Shown piece by piece: positions 36,446-43,578 of a stretch of DNA of 64,000 nt; positions within the stretch are counted from its first letter, which is position 1, and the number at the start of each line of letters is the position of its first letter. This DNA comes from Serratia sp. FDAARGOS_506 (GTDB lineage: Bacteria; Pseudomonadota; Gammaproteobacteria; Enterobacterales; Enterobacteriaceae), in assembly GCF_003812745.1 (NCBI RefSeq), contig NZ_CP033831.1, forward strand, positions 372,001-436,000, in the 5' to 3' direction. The notes under the pieces are model-generated. The model saw only the letters and a program-made list of their open reading frames with translations, was not told the origin of the DNA and searched no databases. Position numbers and translations under genes: made by a program.

Positions 36446-36478
36446 TGAAAAACAGGCCTTACCGAGATAAGACCTGTT
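36446..36478 (-). terminator. terminator between tube and G-like genes
   Basis: An 11-bp stem with one wobble pair (AACAGGTCTTA / TAAGGCCTGTT, minus strand), loop of 6, followed by TTTTTC counted with the stem end. Confidence 0.7.
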
Positions 36479-36489
36479 CGCCGTACCGA

Positions 36490-37152
36490 TTAAAGGGTAG
36501 TTTTATAGAAAGTCATGTCGCTGGACTGAATTGCCAGCGATACAGTCACAGTTTCCACCTGGTTGACAGCCGTTGTTGGTTGAGGGTCAAAAGATGGAAT
36601 TGCTGACCAATAGCGCAGTTCGTTAGCTTTAGGGACGTACATATAAAATGCCAAAACATCGCCATTACGATCCGCATTCTGCAACACGCTATAAATTGGC
36701 TGTGTCGAATCGTGAGCGAAGGTAAAGGTTTGCGTTTTCGCCGCCTTGAATGTCGCGAGGTTGCGTTGACGATCATCCTCAAGAAACTGAACCTGAGCAT
36801 ATTGTTGATCGCCGCCCGACTGAGCCACTTCGGTAATTTGCGGAATTTGGGTCCAGTTGGCGACTTTAGTCAGTGCACCTTTACCGATACCGGCAGGGAA
36901 AAACTTCACATCCGAAGTATTGATCGCACCAATAGTAACGCTGGTATCGGTTGAGGCTGTGATCTTGGCAACCAAGTCATCAATCAGCCCCCAGCCTGAA
37001 TTGACAATGACAATGTCCCCAATTTTCAAACCATGACCTGTGGCCAGAGTAAATACAGCGCCATTAGCGTTGCTAACCGCCGTCGTTGCTACCGTCGAAG
37101 TAGCAGGGATACCGGCAAATACAGTTGCGCCATTAGGTAATGCAAAACTCAT
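36490..37152 (-). CDS. major tail tube protein (V-like)
   Basis: A 220-aa protein in the V position. It is beta-rich: MSFALPNGATVFAG, a Big-like first domain with GHGLKIGDIVIVNSGWGLID, then SGGDQQYAQVQFLEDDRQRNLATFKAAKTQTFTFAHDSTQPIY, the usual siphophage tail tube core, and VETVTVSLAIQSSDMTFYK at the end. It forms the tube through which DNA would pass in a phage. Confidence 0.83.
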   Translation of the reverse strand: MSFALPNGATVFAGIPATSTVATTAVSNANGAVFTLATGHGLKIGDIVIVNSGWGLIDDLVAKITASTDTSVTIGAINTSDVKFFPAGIGKGALTKVANWTQIPQITEVAQSGGDQQYAQVQFLEDDRQRNLATFKAAKTQTFTFAHDSTQPIYSVLQNADRNGDVLAFYMYVPKANELRYWSAIPSFDPQPTTAVNQVETVTVSLAIQSSDMTFYKTTL

Positions 37153-37174
37153 GGTAATTCTCCATTTTTAGATA

Positions 37175-37197
37175 TAAAAAAACCGCCAGGAGGCGGT
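37175..37197 (-). terminator. terminator in front of the tube gene
   Basis: Minus strand ACCGCC-TCCT-GGCGGT followed by seven T, in the gap between the U-like stop and the tube start. Confidence 0.82.
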
Positions 37198-37278
37198 AAC
37201 AGATAAAAAGAAAGACATCATTTTGATGTGCTTCTTCATTGCATTTATAATCGGTTACGTCTCAGCGCATTAGAAACC

Positions 37279-37683
37279 TCATGACTGAGACCAATAACTG
37301 ATACTAACAGGAATGATATAGCTATCTTCTTTTTGAATAGCAGGTAAAACACTGGCCGGGGAATTAATACTGCAGCTCAAATAATCATCGGAAAGCTCAG
37401 CACCATTGGGAAAAAGTGACAACACCCGCTCCGCTAACAGATAGCCCTCATGGCTCCCCTCGCCTTTTTTGATCACAATATTGATCTGATAATTACCGCT
37501 GTATACCGTCACATCCTGAGAAACACCGACCCCCTGATTGACTGCAGGAACAATAAATGGCTCAAGATGCAACACCGCACTTCCCTCAACAGGGAAATTT
37601 GCCAACGTATAGTCGATATTGTTTTTTTCCGCCCATTGCAACAGTACCGACTCAAACAAATCTTTTATCTTTAAGGTACTCAA
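37279..37683 (-). CDS. tail terminator-like protein (DUF4128/U-like)
   Basis: A 134-aa protein if started at TTG 37683 (LSTLKIKDLFESVLLQWAEKN), which has TTGGAGG five bases upstream. A GTG one codon earlier is too close. It shows PVEGSAVLHLEPFIVPAVNQGVGV and DVTVYSGNYQINIVIKKGEGSHEGYLLAERVLSLFPNGAEL, resembling DUF4128 tail terminator proteins, which cap the tail tube. It is first of the structural genes. A reading from 37764 (161 aa) is possible but lacks a ribosome site. Confidence 0.75.
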   Translation of the reverse strand: MSTLKIKDLFESVLLQWAEKNNIDYTLANFPVEGSAVLHLEPFIVPAVNQGVGVSQDVTVYSGNYQINIVIKKGEGSHEGYLLAERVLSLFPNGAELSDDYLSCSINSPASVLPAIQKEDSYIIPVSISYWSQS

Positions 37684-37896
37684 CACAACCTCCAAATTAT
37701 TTAACCCATAAATCCTCTCATGCCCATCAGGAATTGACACACCCCTATACGGTGTTTTTCTCAACGAGAATAAAAAATTAGAATTAATGCCTCATGCATA
37801 CCAACTTCAGATGTTATCAAGCTACATGATAAAATTCGAAGCGAGAAGAATTATTTTATTATTTTTTTAAATTAAAAAACAAAACAAACAAAAACA

Positions 37897-37911
37897 CCCC
37901 GATAAACGGGG
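37897..37911 (-). terminator. terminator after the Q-like gene
   Basis: Minus strand CCCCG-TTTAT-CGGGG followed by TGTTTTTGTTTTG. Its position right after Q matches that of the lambda tR' terminator, the point where Q acts. Confidence 0.75.
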
Positions 37912-37954
37912 CTATATAAAAAATGTGAAAAATCTCAGCTTTTTTATGAATACG

Positions 37955-38323
37955 CTAATATTTTTCCATCTGCAACTTTATTTCCTCATGAGATAAACAT
38001 CCATCTATAAAACCTTCCGCAATTTGCATTTGCTGACGAACTCTCCCTTCAGAGCATTTCCAACCACGTGCGATAGCCGATTTTGATTCGCCATACACAT
38101 AGTGACGCAGAATCAATTCCAACTCTTCTGGTTGACGTATAGCCTGCAATCGAGCAACGGCACGATCGACAGCCAATCCGTCTTCATCACAACAAGAAAG
38201 GCGATTCTTTGCCGTATGCGGCAACAATCCCTTAAAGCCCGCAGCGATATGAGAGTATCCCATCGAAGGATGTTCCCGCGCCCAGCCTCCCCACCGCATC
38301 AATACCTGCTGTATATCCCTCAT
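37955..38323 (-). CDS. antitermination protein Q-like
   Basis: A 122-aa protein of the phage 82/antitermQ group: MRDIQQVLMRWGGWA, GYSHIAAGFKGLLP, RLSCCDEDGL, a predicted HTH (ESKSAIARGWKCSEGRVRQQMQIAEGF) and IDGCL. Such proteins let RNA polymerase read through terminators on the late operon. The start at 38323 has the strong AGGAGG; the longer ORF reading to 38416 is not needed. It is divergent from the repressor and upstream of the tail genes, so it likely turns the tail operon on. Confidence 0.85.
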   Translation of the reverse strand: MRDIQQVLMRWGGWAREHPSMGYSHIAAGFKGLLPHTAKNRLSCCDEDGLAVDRAVARLQAIRQPEELELILRHYVYGESKSAIARGWKCSEGRVRQQMQIAEGFIDGCLSHEEIKLQMEKY

Positions 38324-38427
38324 GCCCCCTCCTGGAATGTACCTTATGAATTCACTATCACTCAAAAAATGTGCTAAAAGTACATTTACTCTGACTAAAA
38401 CCATCAATAAATGCACCCAATGGATAC

Positions 38428-38489
38428 ATTATGCATATAAAAAATAGTTAAACAAGTAACTTGTACCATTTTGGTACATATGCTGTAAT
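38428..38489. promoter_or_regulatory. divergent promoters and operators of repressor and Q-like genes
   Basis: For the repressor: -35 TTGTAC (38461-38466), 17-base spacer, -10 TGTAAT (38484-38489). For Q: minus strand -35 TTGTTT (38455-38450), 16-base spacer, -10 CATAAT (38433-38428). A perfect palindrome GTACCA-TTT-TGGTAC (38463-38477) lies in the repressor promoter and a near-perfect ACAAGT-A-ACTTGT (38452-38464) touches the Q -35. These are the likely operators. Confidence 0.65.
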
Positions 38490-38496
38490 AAGTGAT

Positions 38497-39168
38497 ATGA
38501 AAACGATCGAAGAAATCCGACGGGAAAACGCCAGAAAATTGCGCGACGGCGTGGGCGGCAACTCAAACTTCGCTGCCATGTTGGATCGCGAAGCGACGCA
38601 AATCAGCCGAGTTATCGGTAAAAACCCCACAAAAAAAATTGGCGACGATCTCGCTCGCCATATGGAAATTTGTTTTTCTCTTGCTACCGGATGGTTGGAT
38701 AAAACCCATGACACCGCCGCCGGCCACACCAACGTTCAGGAAACATCGTACGGCAACGATAAAAAGATAAAATTGGTTCCGGTGATATCCTGGGTTCAGG
38801 CAGGAGCCTGGACGGAAATCGCGTTTTCAGAGGTTGATTTGATTCAAACAGAACACTATCCCTGCCCTGTCGCCTGTGGGGAAAGGACCTACATTTTGCG
38901 TGTGGTCGGCGATTCAATGAGCCCGGAATACTCCCCTGGCGATCTGATTTTTGTCGATCCTGATGTTACCCCCTGGAATGGCGATGACGTGATCGCTTTA
39001 ATGAGCGACTTCGGCGAAACCACATTTAAACGTTTTATTGAAGAGGGCTCAGAACGGATGCTAAAAGCACTCAATCCTGATTGGCCGGAACGTTACATCC
39101 CAATCAACAGCAACTGCCATATCATCGGTACTGTTATCTTTTCGGGTAAATCTCGTCGCCATCGATAA
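38497..39168 (+). CDS. LexA/CI-like S24 phage repressor
   Basis: A 223-aa repressor. The N-terminal HTH (SNFAAMLDREATQISRVIGKNP, GDDLARHMEICF) binds DNA. The C-terminal S24 domain has the cleavage site Ala-Gly in WVQAGAW, catalytic Ser in VGDSMSPEYSPGDLIF and Lys in ETTFKRF. RecA-stimulated self-cleavage would make the locus SOS-inducible. The start at 38497 fits the promoter; an upstream in-frame TTG overlaps the operator. No integrase or Cro gene accompanies it. Confidence 0.88.
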   Translation: MKTIEEIRRENARKLRDGVGGNSNFAAMLDREATQISRVIGKNPTKKIGDDLARHMEICFSLATGWLDKTHDTAAGHTNVQETSYGNDKKIKLVPVISWVQAGAWTEIAFSEVDLIQTEHYPCPVACGERTYILRVVGDSMSPEYSPGDLIFVDPDVTPWNGDDVIALMSDFGETTFKRFIEEGSERMLKALNPDWPERYIPINSNCHIIGTVIFSGKSRRHR

Positions 39169-39232
39169 GTCCGCTGTTTCATGTCTCATGTCACGCCGCA
39201 ATCATTCTCCTGAGGTATAGCGGTTTCCTCAC

Positions 39233-39805
39233 TCAACGGCTGCGCTTGGCGTGGCGCTCAAAGTTTTCCGCCTTGGCCTGTGCCGATTTACGCAGCGTGA
39301 CGTAGCAGGCGCCCTCACCGCCGTCGCGCGGTAAGGCGCGGCAAAACGCCTGTACCTGTTCAAACTGCGCCAGCCATTTGGCGACGTAACTGCGCACGAT
39401 ATTCGGATGGCTTTCGTTCTGCCGCCCGCGGCCGTGCACGATCAGCAGCGAACGCAGGTTTTGCGCCTCCGCCTGCACGATGAAGCGAAACAGTGCCTGC
39501 CTGCTGGCTTCGACCGACTGACGCAGCAGGTTCAGCGACGCCTGCGGCGGGTAACGGCCGTTGCGCAACTTGTCCAGCACGCCCTGTTGAATGCCTTCCC
39601 CTTTGAACTCCAGCGGCTGTTCGCAGGGGATCACCTCGAGAAAATCGGTGCTGAGGAAGTTTTCCTGCAGCAGCCGCTGCGCTTCGCGCCGCGCGCTTTT
39701 GTCCACCGTCTCCTGCGGCTTGAGGTACAGCGTCTGCCGCCTGCTCGCCAGCGGCACCACGTCCGCCATCGCCTGTTCAAAAAAGTCTTTTTCCTGCTCG
39801 CTCAT
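39233..39805 (-). CDS. smrA: DNA endonuclease SmrA (Smr domain)
   Basis: A 190-aa protein matching E. coli YdaL/SmrA: FLSTDFLEVIPCEQPLEFKGEGIQQGVLDKLRNG, the Smr nuclease motif LLIVHGRGRQNESHPNIVRSYVAKWL and GEGACYVTLRKSAQAKAENFERHAKRSR. Smr domains nick DNA or act on RNA. The start at 39805 follows AGAGGTGG. The longer ORF is not supported. It is the first host gene right of the tail locus. Confidence 0.93.
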   Translation of the reverse strand: MSEQEKDFFEQAMADVVPLASRRQTLYLKPQETVDKSARREAQRLLQENFLSTDFLEVIPCEQPLEFKGEGIQQGVLDKLRNGRYPPQASLNLLRQSVEASRQALFRFIVQAEAQNLRSLLIVHGRGRQNESHPNIVRSYVAKWLAQFEQVQAFCRALPRDGGEGACYVTLRKSAQAKAENFERHAKRSR

Positions 39806-39989
39806 CTTCCACCTCTCTTGAACGGCAGCCTTTACGGCCGGGAATGGGGTCGATTGTAAGACGCCTTGCCACGGTTGCAAGCCGGGAATTGTCAGCGGCA
39901 TTTGTCTCATTTGTCGTCAACGGGTGAGCTTGCGAACAGTTTTCGCTATACTGCTAAGCCATCATTGAGTGCCGCAAAGGATCGAGCCC

Positions 39990-40325
39990 ATGACAATGCG
40001 CGAGCTGGAAATCCAGTTTCAAAATGCGATGAATGAGTTGCAGAGCAGCTTCGAACGGCAACACCGCGAATGGCAGCAGAGCTACCAGGCGCTGCAGCAA
40101 CTGCTGGAAGAAGCCAAACAGCGCGAAGCCGCGCTGCGGGCGCAGAATGAACAACTGGCGCGCAAGCTGAGCACCGCCAGTTCGGTGCCGGAACAACATG
40201 CGCTGGTGAAGCAGATCAAAATGCTCGGCGCCCATCTGGATGCGCTGGCCAAAGACGCGGCCACCTTCAACCACCACCTGCGCCAACAGAGCGCGGTCGG
40301 TAATTTCAGCGGCGAACAGCATTGA
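39990..40325 (+). CDS. MbeD/MobD-like coiled-coil protein
   Basis: A 111-aa highly helical protein: MTMRELEIQFQNAMNELQSSFERQHREWQQSYQALQQLLEEA, then a second helix to about 110. The N-terminus resembles MbeD/MobD mobilisation proteins. No plasmid context exists here, so the label is structural only. AAAGGAT precedes the start. It heads a pair with the DUF1198 gene. Confidence 0.6.
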   Translation: MTMRELEIQFQNAMNELQSSFERQHREWQQSYQALQQLLEEAKQREAALRAQNEQLARKLSTASSVPEQHALVKQIKMLGAHLDALAKDAATFNHHLRQQSAVGNFSGEQH

Positions 40326-40391
40326 TAGCGGGCGCTGTCGCACAGCGCCTCCCGCCCCTCTTTGGCGTATTGAGAGTGTAATAAAGCCTAA

Positions 40392-40838
40392 ATGACCTGG
40401 ATCATCCTCGCCGCCCTGATCGTCGTATTTATTATCGGTTACCGCATCTTGACGTCCGACACCCGCAAAGCCATCGATTCGCTGGCCCATCTGCTGAGGG
40501 TCAAACCGATGCTGATCGAATCGATGATCCAGGAAATGGGCGGCCGCCAAAGCCAGACCTTTATCCGCATGCTGAACAACGGCTACACCGAAGAGATGCA
40601 CCAAGCCGCTTATCTGTTGTTCATCTACCTGACGTTCATCAAGCAAGCGGACGACGAACAGATTGCCCTGTGGCGCGACGTGCTGCTGCGCGCCGGGCTG
40701 TCGCCGGAGCTGCACGCCGAGCACACCGAAGCAGCGCTGTTTTACTTCGCCGAGTTGGATATCGATGCATTTGAACTGGCGCAGTTCCGCCGCGCCTACA
40801 ATGAGCGTTTCAACCGCGAAGCGTTGGCCCACGGTTGA
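40392..40838 (+). CDS. DUF1198 family protein (YicN-like)
   Basis: A 148-aa protein with an N-terminal membrane anchor (MTWIILAALIVVFIIGYRIL) and a helical body (RKAIDSLAHLL, ESMIQEMGG, FLFY/AELDIDAFELAQFRRAYNERF). It resembles E. coli YicN (DUF1198). Function is unknown. The ribosome site is weak. Confidence 0.75.
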   Translation: MTWIILAALIVVFIIGYRILTSDTRKAIDSLAHLLRVKPMLIESMIQEMGGRQSQTFIRMLNNGYTEEMHQAAYLLFIYLTFIKQADDEQIALWRDVLLRAGLSPELHAEHTEAALFYFAELDIDAFELAQFRRAYNERFNREALAHG

Positions 40839-40863
40839 TAGCGTCCCCCGAACGGGGGACCGA

Positions 40864-41202
40864 TTACAGGAACATGCTGTAGAGGTAGCGCGACAGCGCT
40901 TCGCGCGAGCTGAAGCCGTGTGCGATGCCGTAACGCTGGTTCGGGGCGTCGCTGCTTAAATCCAGGGGAAACTCCAGATACTGCTCGCTGGTGCGCACCG
41001 GAGAGGTCGGCGTGGCGAAATGCACGCTTTTCTCTTTCAGAGCCGGGTGGATCACCAATGCGGTTCTGCCCATCCGCGCTTCGCGGTTCACATACACGTA
41101 GTGTGCGCCCTTGCGGTAGCCATAGGCCTGATCGGTGACATAATCACGCTCAAAGCCGGTATTCTCCAACACTTTAGCCACTTCATCCGGCCGTAAATAC
41201 AT
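40864..41202 (-). CDS. ygaC: YgaC (DUF2002)
   Basis: A 112-aa protein very like E. coli Yga[53 protein letters not shown] and [16 protein letters not shown]. It is a small alpha/beta cytoplasmic protein of unknown role. In E. coli ygaC lies next to ygaM and nrdH and is reported as Fur-regulated. Here the same genes follow after a 6-kb insertion of exporters and asr. Confidence 0.92.
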   Translation of the reverse strand: MYLRPDEVAKVLENTGFERDYVTDQAYGYRKGAHYVYVNREARMGRTALVIHPALKEKSVHFATPTSPVRTSEQYLEFPLDLSSDAPNQRYGIAHGFSSREALSRYLYSMFL

Positions 41203-41244
41203 CGATTCCTCCTCTCATTCTGGACCGCTGAGCGACCTTACCGT

Positions 41245-41267
41245 AATCATTCACCGAAACAATGATT
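41245..41267. promoter_or_regulatory. inverted repeat upstream of ygaC
   Basis: AATCATT and AATGATT face each other with 9 bases between, 43 bases before ygaC. It could be a regulator site, perhaps Fur-like in its half-sites, but the spacing is not that of the standard Fur box. Confidence 0.3.
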
Positions 41268-41304
41268 TTCTGGGGAGGAATCCGGGTTTCAGACTATTCC
41301 TGAA

Positions 41305-42477
41305 TCAGGCTCGACGGCGCTGCAGCAGGCGCAGGGTGAGCAGCACTCCCAGCGCCACCAGCAGCGCAGCCGCCAGATAGATCGACGGCACGCCCGCCTG
41401 CCCTATCAGCAGCCCGGCCAGCGGGCCGGTGATGCCCAGCGCCAGGTCGAGGAACGCCGAATAGGTGCCGAGCGCCGTACCCTGGTTCTGCGGCGGCACC
41501 TGTTTCACCGCCTCGACGCCCAGCGCCGGGAACACCAGCGAGAAACCGGCGCCGGCCAGCAACGCGCCGGTTTGCACCATCCAGGGTTCACCGGCCTGCC
41601 AGATCAACAGCAGCCCGACGATCTCGACCAAAAACGACGCCAGCGTCACCTTCAAACCGCCGTGGCGATTGATGACGTTGCTGAAGATTAGGCGGATGCC
41701 GACGAAGGCGCAGCTGAACAGCGTCAGCGAAAACGCCGCGCCGCTCCAGCCTTTGTCCGCGTAGTAAAGGGTGATGAACGTGGCGATCACACCGAAGCCA
41801 ACGGTGCCCATCGCCAACCCGAGGCCATAGGCCCAGATGCGGCCGAACACCGCGCGAAAGGCGATGCGTTGCCCGGCGGCGATCGAGACCTCCGGTTTGC
41901 CGCTCGCCAACAGCAGCGCCACCGCGACCGCCAGCACGATCAGCGCCGCCACCCCGGCCAAACCCCACTGCTGATTCAAATACACGCCGAGCGGCGCCCC
42001 GGCCGCCATCGCCCCATAGGTGGCGACGCCGTTCCAGGAAATCACCCGCGCGGTGTGCATCGCCCCGACCCGGCCGATGCCCCACAGCGTAGAGCCGGTA
42101 CTGGCGAAGCTTTCGCCGACGCCGAGAAACACCCGCCCCACACACAGCAACAGCAGGCTGAGCCACGGGTAACCGTCTACGCCGAACGCCAGCGCGTAAA
42201 ACAGGCCGCTGGCGCCGCAGCAGGCCAGGCCGAACAGCACCACCTTCTTCGGCCCCAGCTGATCGGCATAACGCCCGGCGTGCGGGCGGCTGAACAGCGT
42301 GGCGAAGTACTGCGCGCTGATGATAAGGCCCGCCAGCACCGAGTTGTAGCCCAGGTGGTCATGCACAAATCCCGGCAGCACCGCCAGCGGCAGGCCGATG
42401 GTCAGGTAGCAGACGAAGGTGAACATCACCACGGACAGAATGCGCCGGTTCAGCTGGAGGTTATTTTCTGCGGTCAT
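41305..42477 (-). CDS. MFS transporter (YfcJ/YhhS type)
   Basis: A 390-aa major facilitator with 12 predicted helices, matching YfcJ/YhhS: LTIGLPLAVLPGFVHDHLGYN, FATLFSRPHAGRYADQLGPKK, GRVFLGVGESFASTGSTLWGIGRVG, MSWNG-like VISWNGVATYGAMAAGAPLG and VFPALGVEAVKQVPPQNQGTALG. Members are annotated as putative arabinose or drug exporters. The substrate here is unknown. The start at 42477 (MTAENN) agrees with YfcJ. Confidence 0.87.
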   Translation of the reverse strand: MTAENNLQLNRRILSVVMFTFVCYLTIGLPLAVLPGFVHDHLGYNSVLAGLIISAQYFATLFSRPHAGRYADQLGPKKVVLFGLACCGASGLFYALAFGVDGYPWLSLLLLCVGRVFLGVGESFASTGSTLWGIGRVGAMHTARVISWNGVATYGAMAAGAPLGVYLNQQWGLAGVAALIVLAVAVALLLASGKPEVSIAAGQRIAFRAVFGRIWAYGLGLAMGTVGFGVIATFITLYYADKGWSGAAFSLTLFSCAFVGIRLIFSNVINRHGGLKVTLASFLVEIVGLLLIWQAGEPWMVQTGALLAGAGFSLVFPALGVEAVKQVPPQNQGTALGTYSAFLDLALGITGPLAGLLIGQAGVPSIYLAAALLVALGVLLTLRLLQRRRA

Positions 42478-42567
42478 CGAAGGTGGCTCGCATCGGACGG
42501 GGTAGACAGAGATTGCCAGCATACCCCGATGGGATCTGATGATAAATGAGAGAGTTATAACGAATTA

Positions 42568-43473
42568 TTATTTCGCTAACGATTTTGCCGCCACCCGCGC
42601 GCGCAGAAAATCGATAAACGCCCGCACCTTTTCCGGCACATGGCGGGTGTTCGGGTAGAGCGCATAGATGCTCTGCTCGGGGAAACGGTGATCCGGCAGC
42701 AACCGCTGCAGCCGGCCGGCGTCGATTTCGGGCTGCGCCAGCCACGCCGGCAGCAGCGCCACCCCGGTGCCATGCAGGGCGAACGCCAGCAATGCCGCGG
42801 CGCTGTCACCGGTGAGCGTGGCAGCATCGGCCACCTTGAACAGCACCGCTTCGCGCTGCGGCGTGGCCACCTGCCAGCTGAGCGGTGAACTGAGCCGGCT
42901 GTGGGCAATCCACTGCGCCTGCGCCAGATCCGTCAGCGAATGAATCGGTCGGTCGGCCAGATAACCCGGCGACGCCACCGGAAAAATGGCGAAGCTGTCG
43001 ATCAGCGCCGCGCGGTGGCTGGAGTCCGCCAGCTGGCCCAGGCGGATCGCCACGTCAAAGCGCTCCGAGATCAGATCGGCGTGATAAGAAGAAGATACAT
43101 GCTGGATGCGCAACCGCGGGTGCTGCCGCGAAAACGCCGCCAGCGCCGGCACCACCACCTGCGCGCCATACTCCGGCGTGCTGGTGATGCGCAGCACGCC
43201 GCTCAGCCCGTGATGATCGCGGCGCACGTCGTCCAGCACGTTTTCCGCCTCCTGCAGCAGCTGCAGGCTGCGCTGGTAAAAACGTTCGCCGGCGTCGGTC
43301 AGCGACAGCCGCCGGGTGCTGCGCGCCAGCAGTGACACCCCCAGCTCGTTCTCCAGCTGTTTGACGTTAAAACTCACCACCGCCTTGGTTTGCCCCAGCG
43401 CCACCGCCGCCGCGGTAAAGCTGCCCGCCTCCACCACCGCCGCGAAGATCGCCAGGCGCTGCAAATTCAGCAT
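42568..43473 (-). CDS. LysR-family transcriptional regulator
   Basis: A 301-aa LysR regulator of the CrgA-like group: MLNLQRLAIFAAVVEAGSFTAAAVALGQTKAVVSFNVKQLENELG, then VLRITSTPEYGAQVV and the effector domain. It is divergent from the DHA2 exporter gene, with a perfect palindrome in the shared region, so it probably controls that exporter and itself. Confidence 0.88.
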   Translation of the reverse strand: MLNLQRLAIFAAVVEAGSFTAAAVALGQTKAVVSFNVKQLENELGVSLLARSTRRLSLTDAGERFYQRSLQLLQEAENVLDDVRRDHHGLSGVLRITSTPEYGAQVVVPALAAFSRQHPRLRIQHVSSSYHADLISERFDVAIRLGQLADSSHRAALIDSFAIFPVASPGYLADRPIHSLTDLAQAQWIAHSRLSSPLSWQVATPQREAVLFKVADAATLTGDSAAALLAFALHGTGVALLPAWLAQPEIDAGRLQRLLPDHRFPEQSIYALYPNTRHVPEKVRAFIDFLRARVAAKSLAK

Positions 43474-43487
43474 TTCGCCGCCCTTAT

Positions 43488-43506
43488 TGTCAAAATCATT
43501 TTGACA
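43488..43506. promoter_or_regulatory. 19-bp palindrome, likely LysR operator
   Basis: TGTCAAAAT-C-ATTTTGACA is perfect around a central C, in the 105-base gap between the LysR gene and the DHA2 exporter gene. It lies 15 bases before the LysR start, a normal place for an autoregulatory site. Confidence 0.65.
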
Positions 43507-43578
43507 GTGTAATCGCCCGCCGCCGATTTATCCGCACTTTTCCCCCCGATACACTGCTCGCCTTCAACCGGAGGCACC

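Larger units (their letters stand above)
20823..39168. mobile_element. tail-only prophage locus, candidate F-type tailocin
   Basis: About 18 kb with a LexA-like repressor, a Q-type antiterminator and a full lambda-type tail gene set in canonical order, ending with two fibre genes. No terminase, portal, capsid, head-tail joining, integrase, replication, holin, spanin or endolysin gene is visible in either strand. All structural genes are open, and overlaps and frameshift site are kept. This suggests selection for the tail itself, as in F-type pyocins. A decayed prophage is the alternative. Confidence 0.7.

Noticed and set aside
20823-39168. Complete prophage
   Set aside because: No integrase, terminase, portal, capsid, replication or lysis genes, and no att repeats recognised at the ends.
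39990-40325. MbeD/MobD name as evidence of a plasmid or mobilisation region
   Set aside because: Only the coiled-coil form agrees. The gene lies among chromosomal genes and no relaxase or oriT is present.
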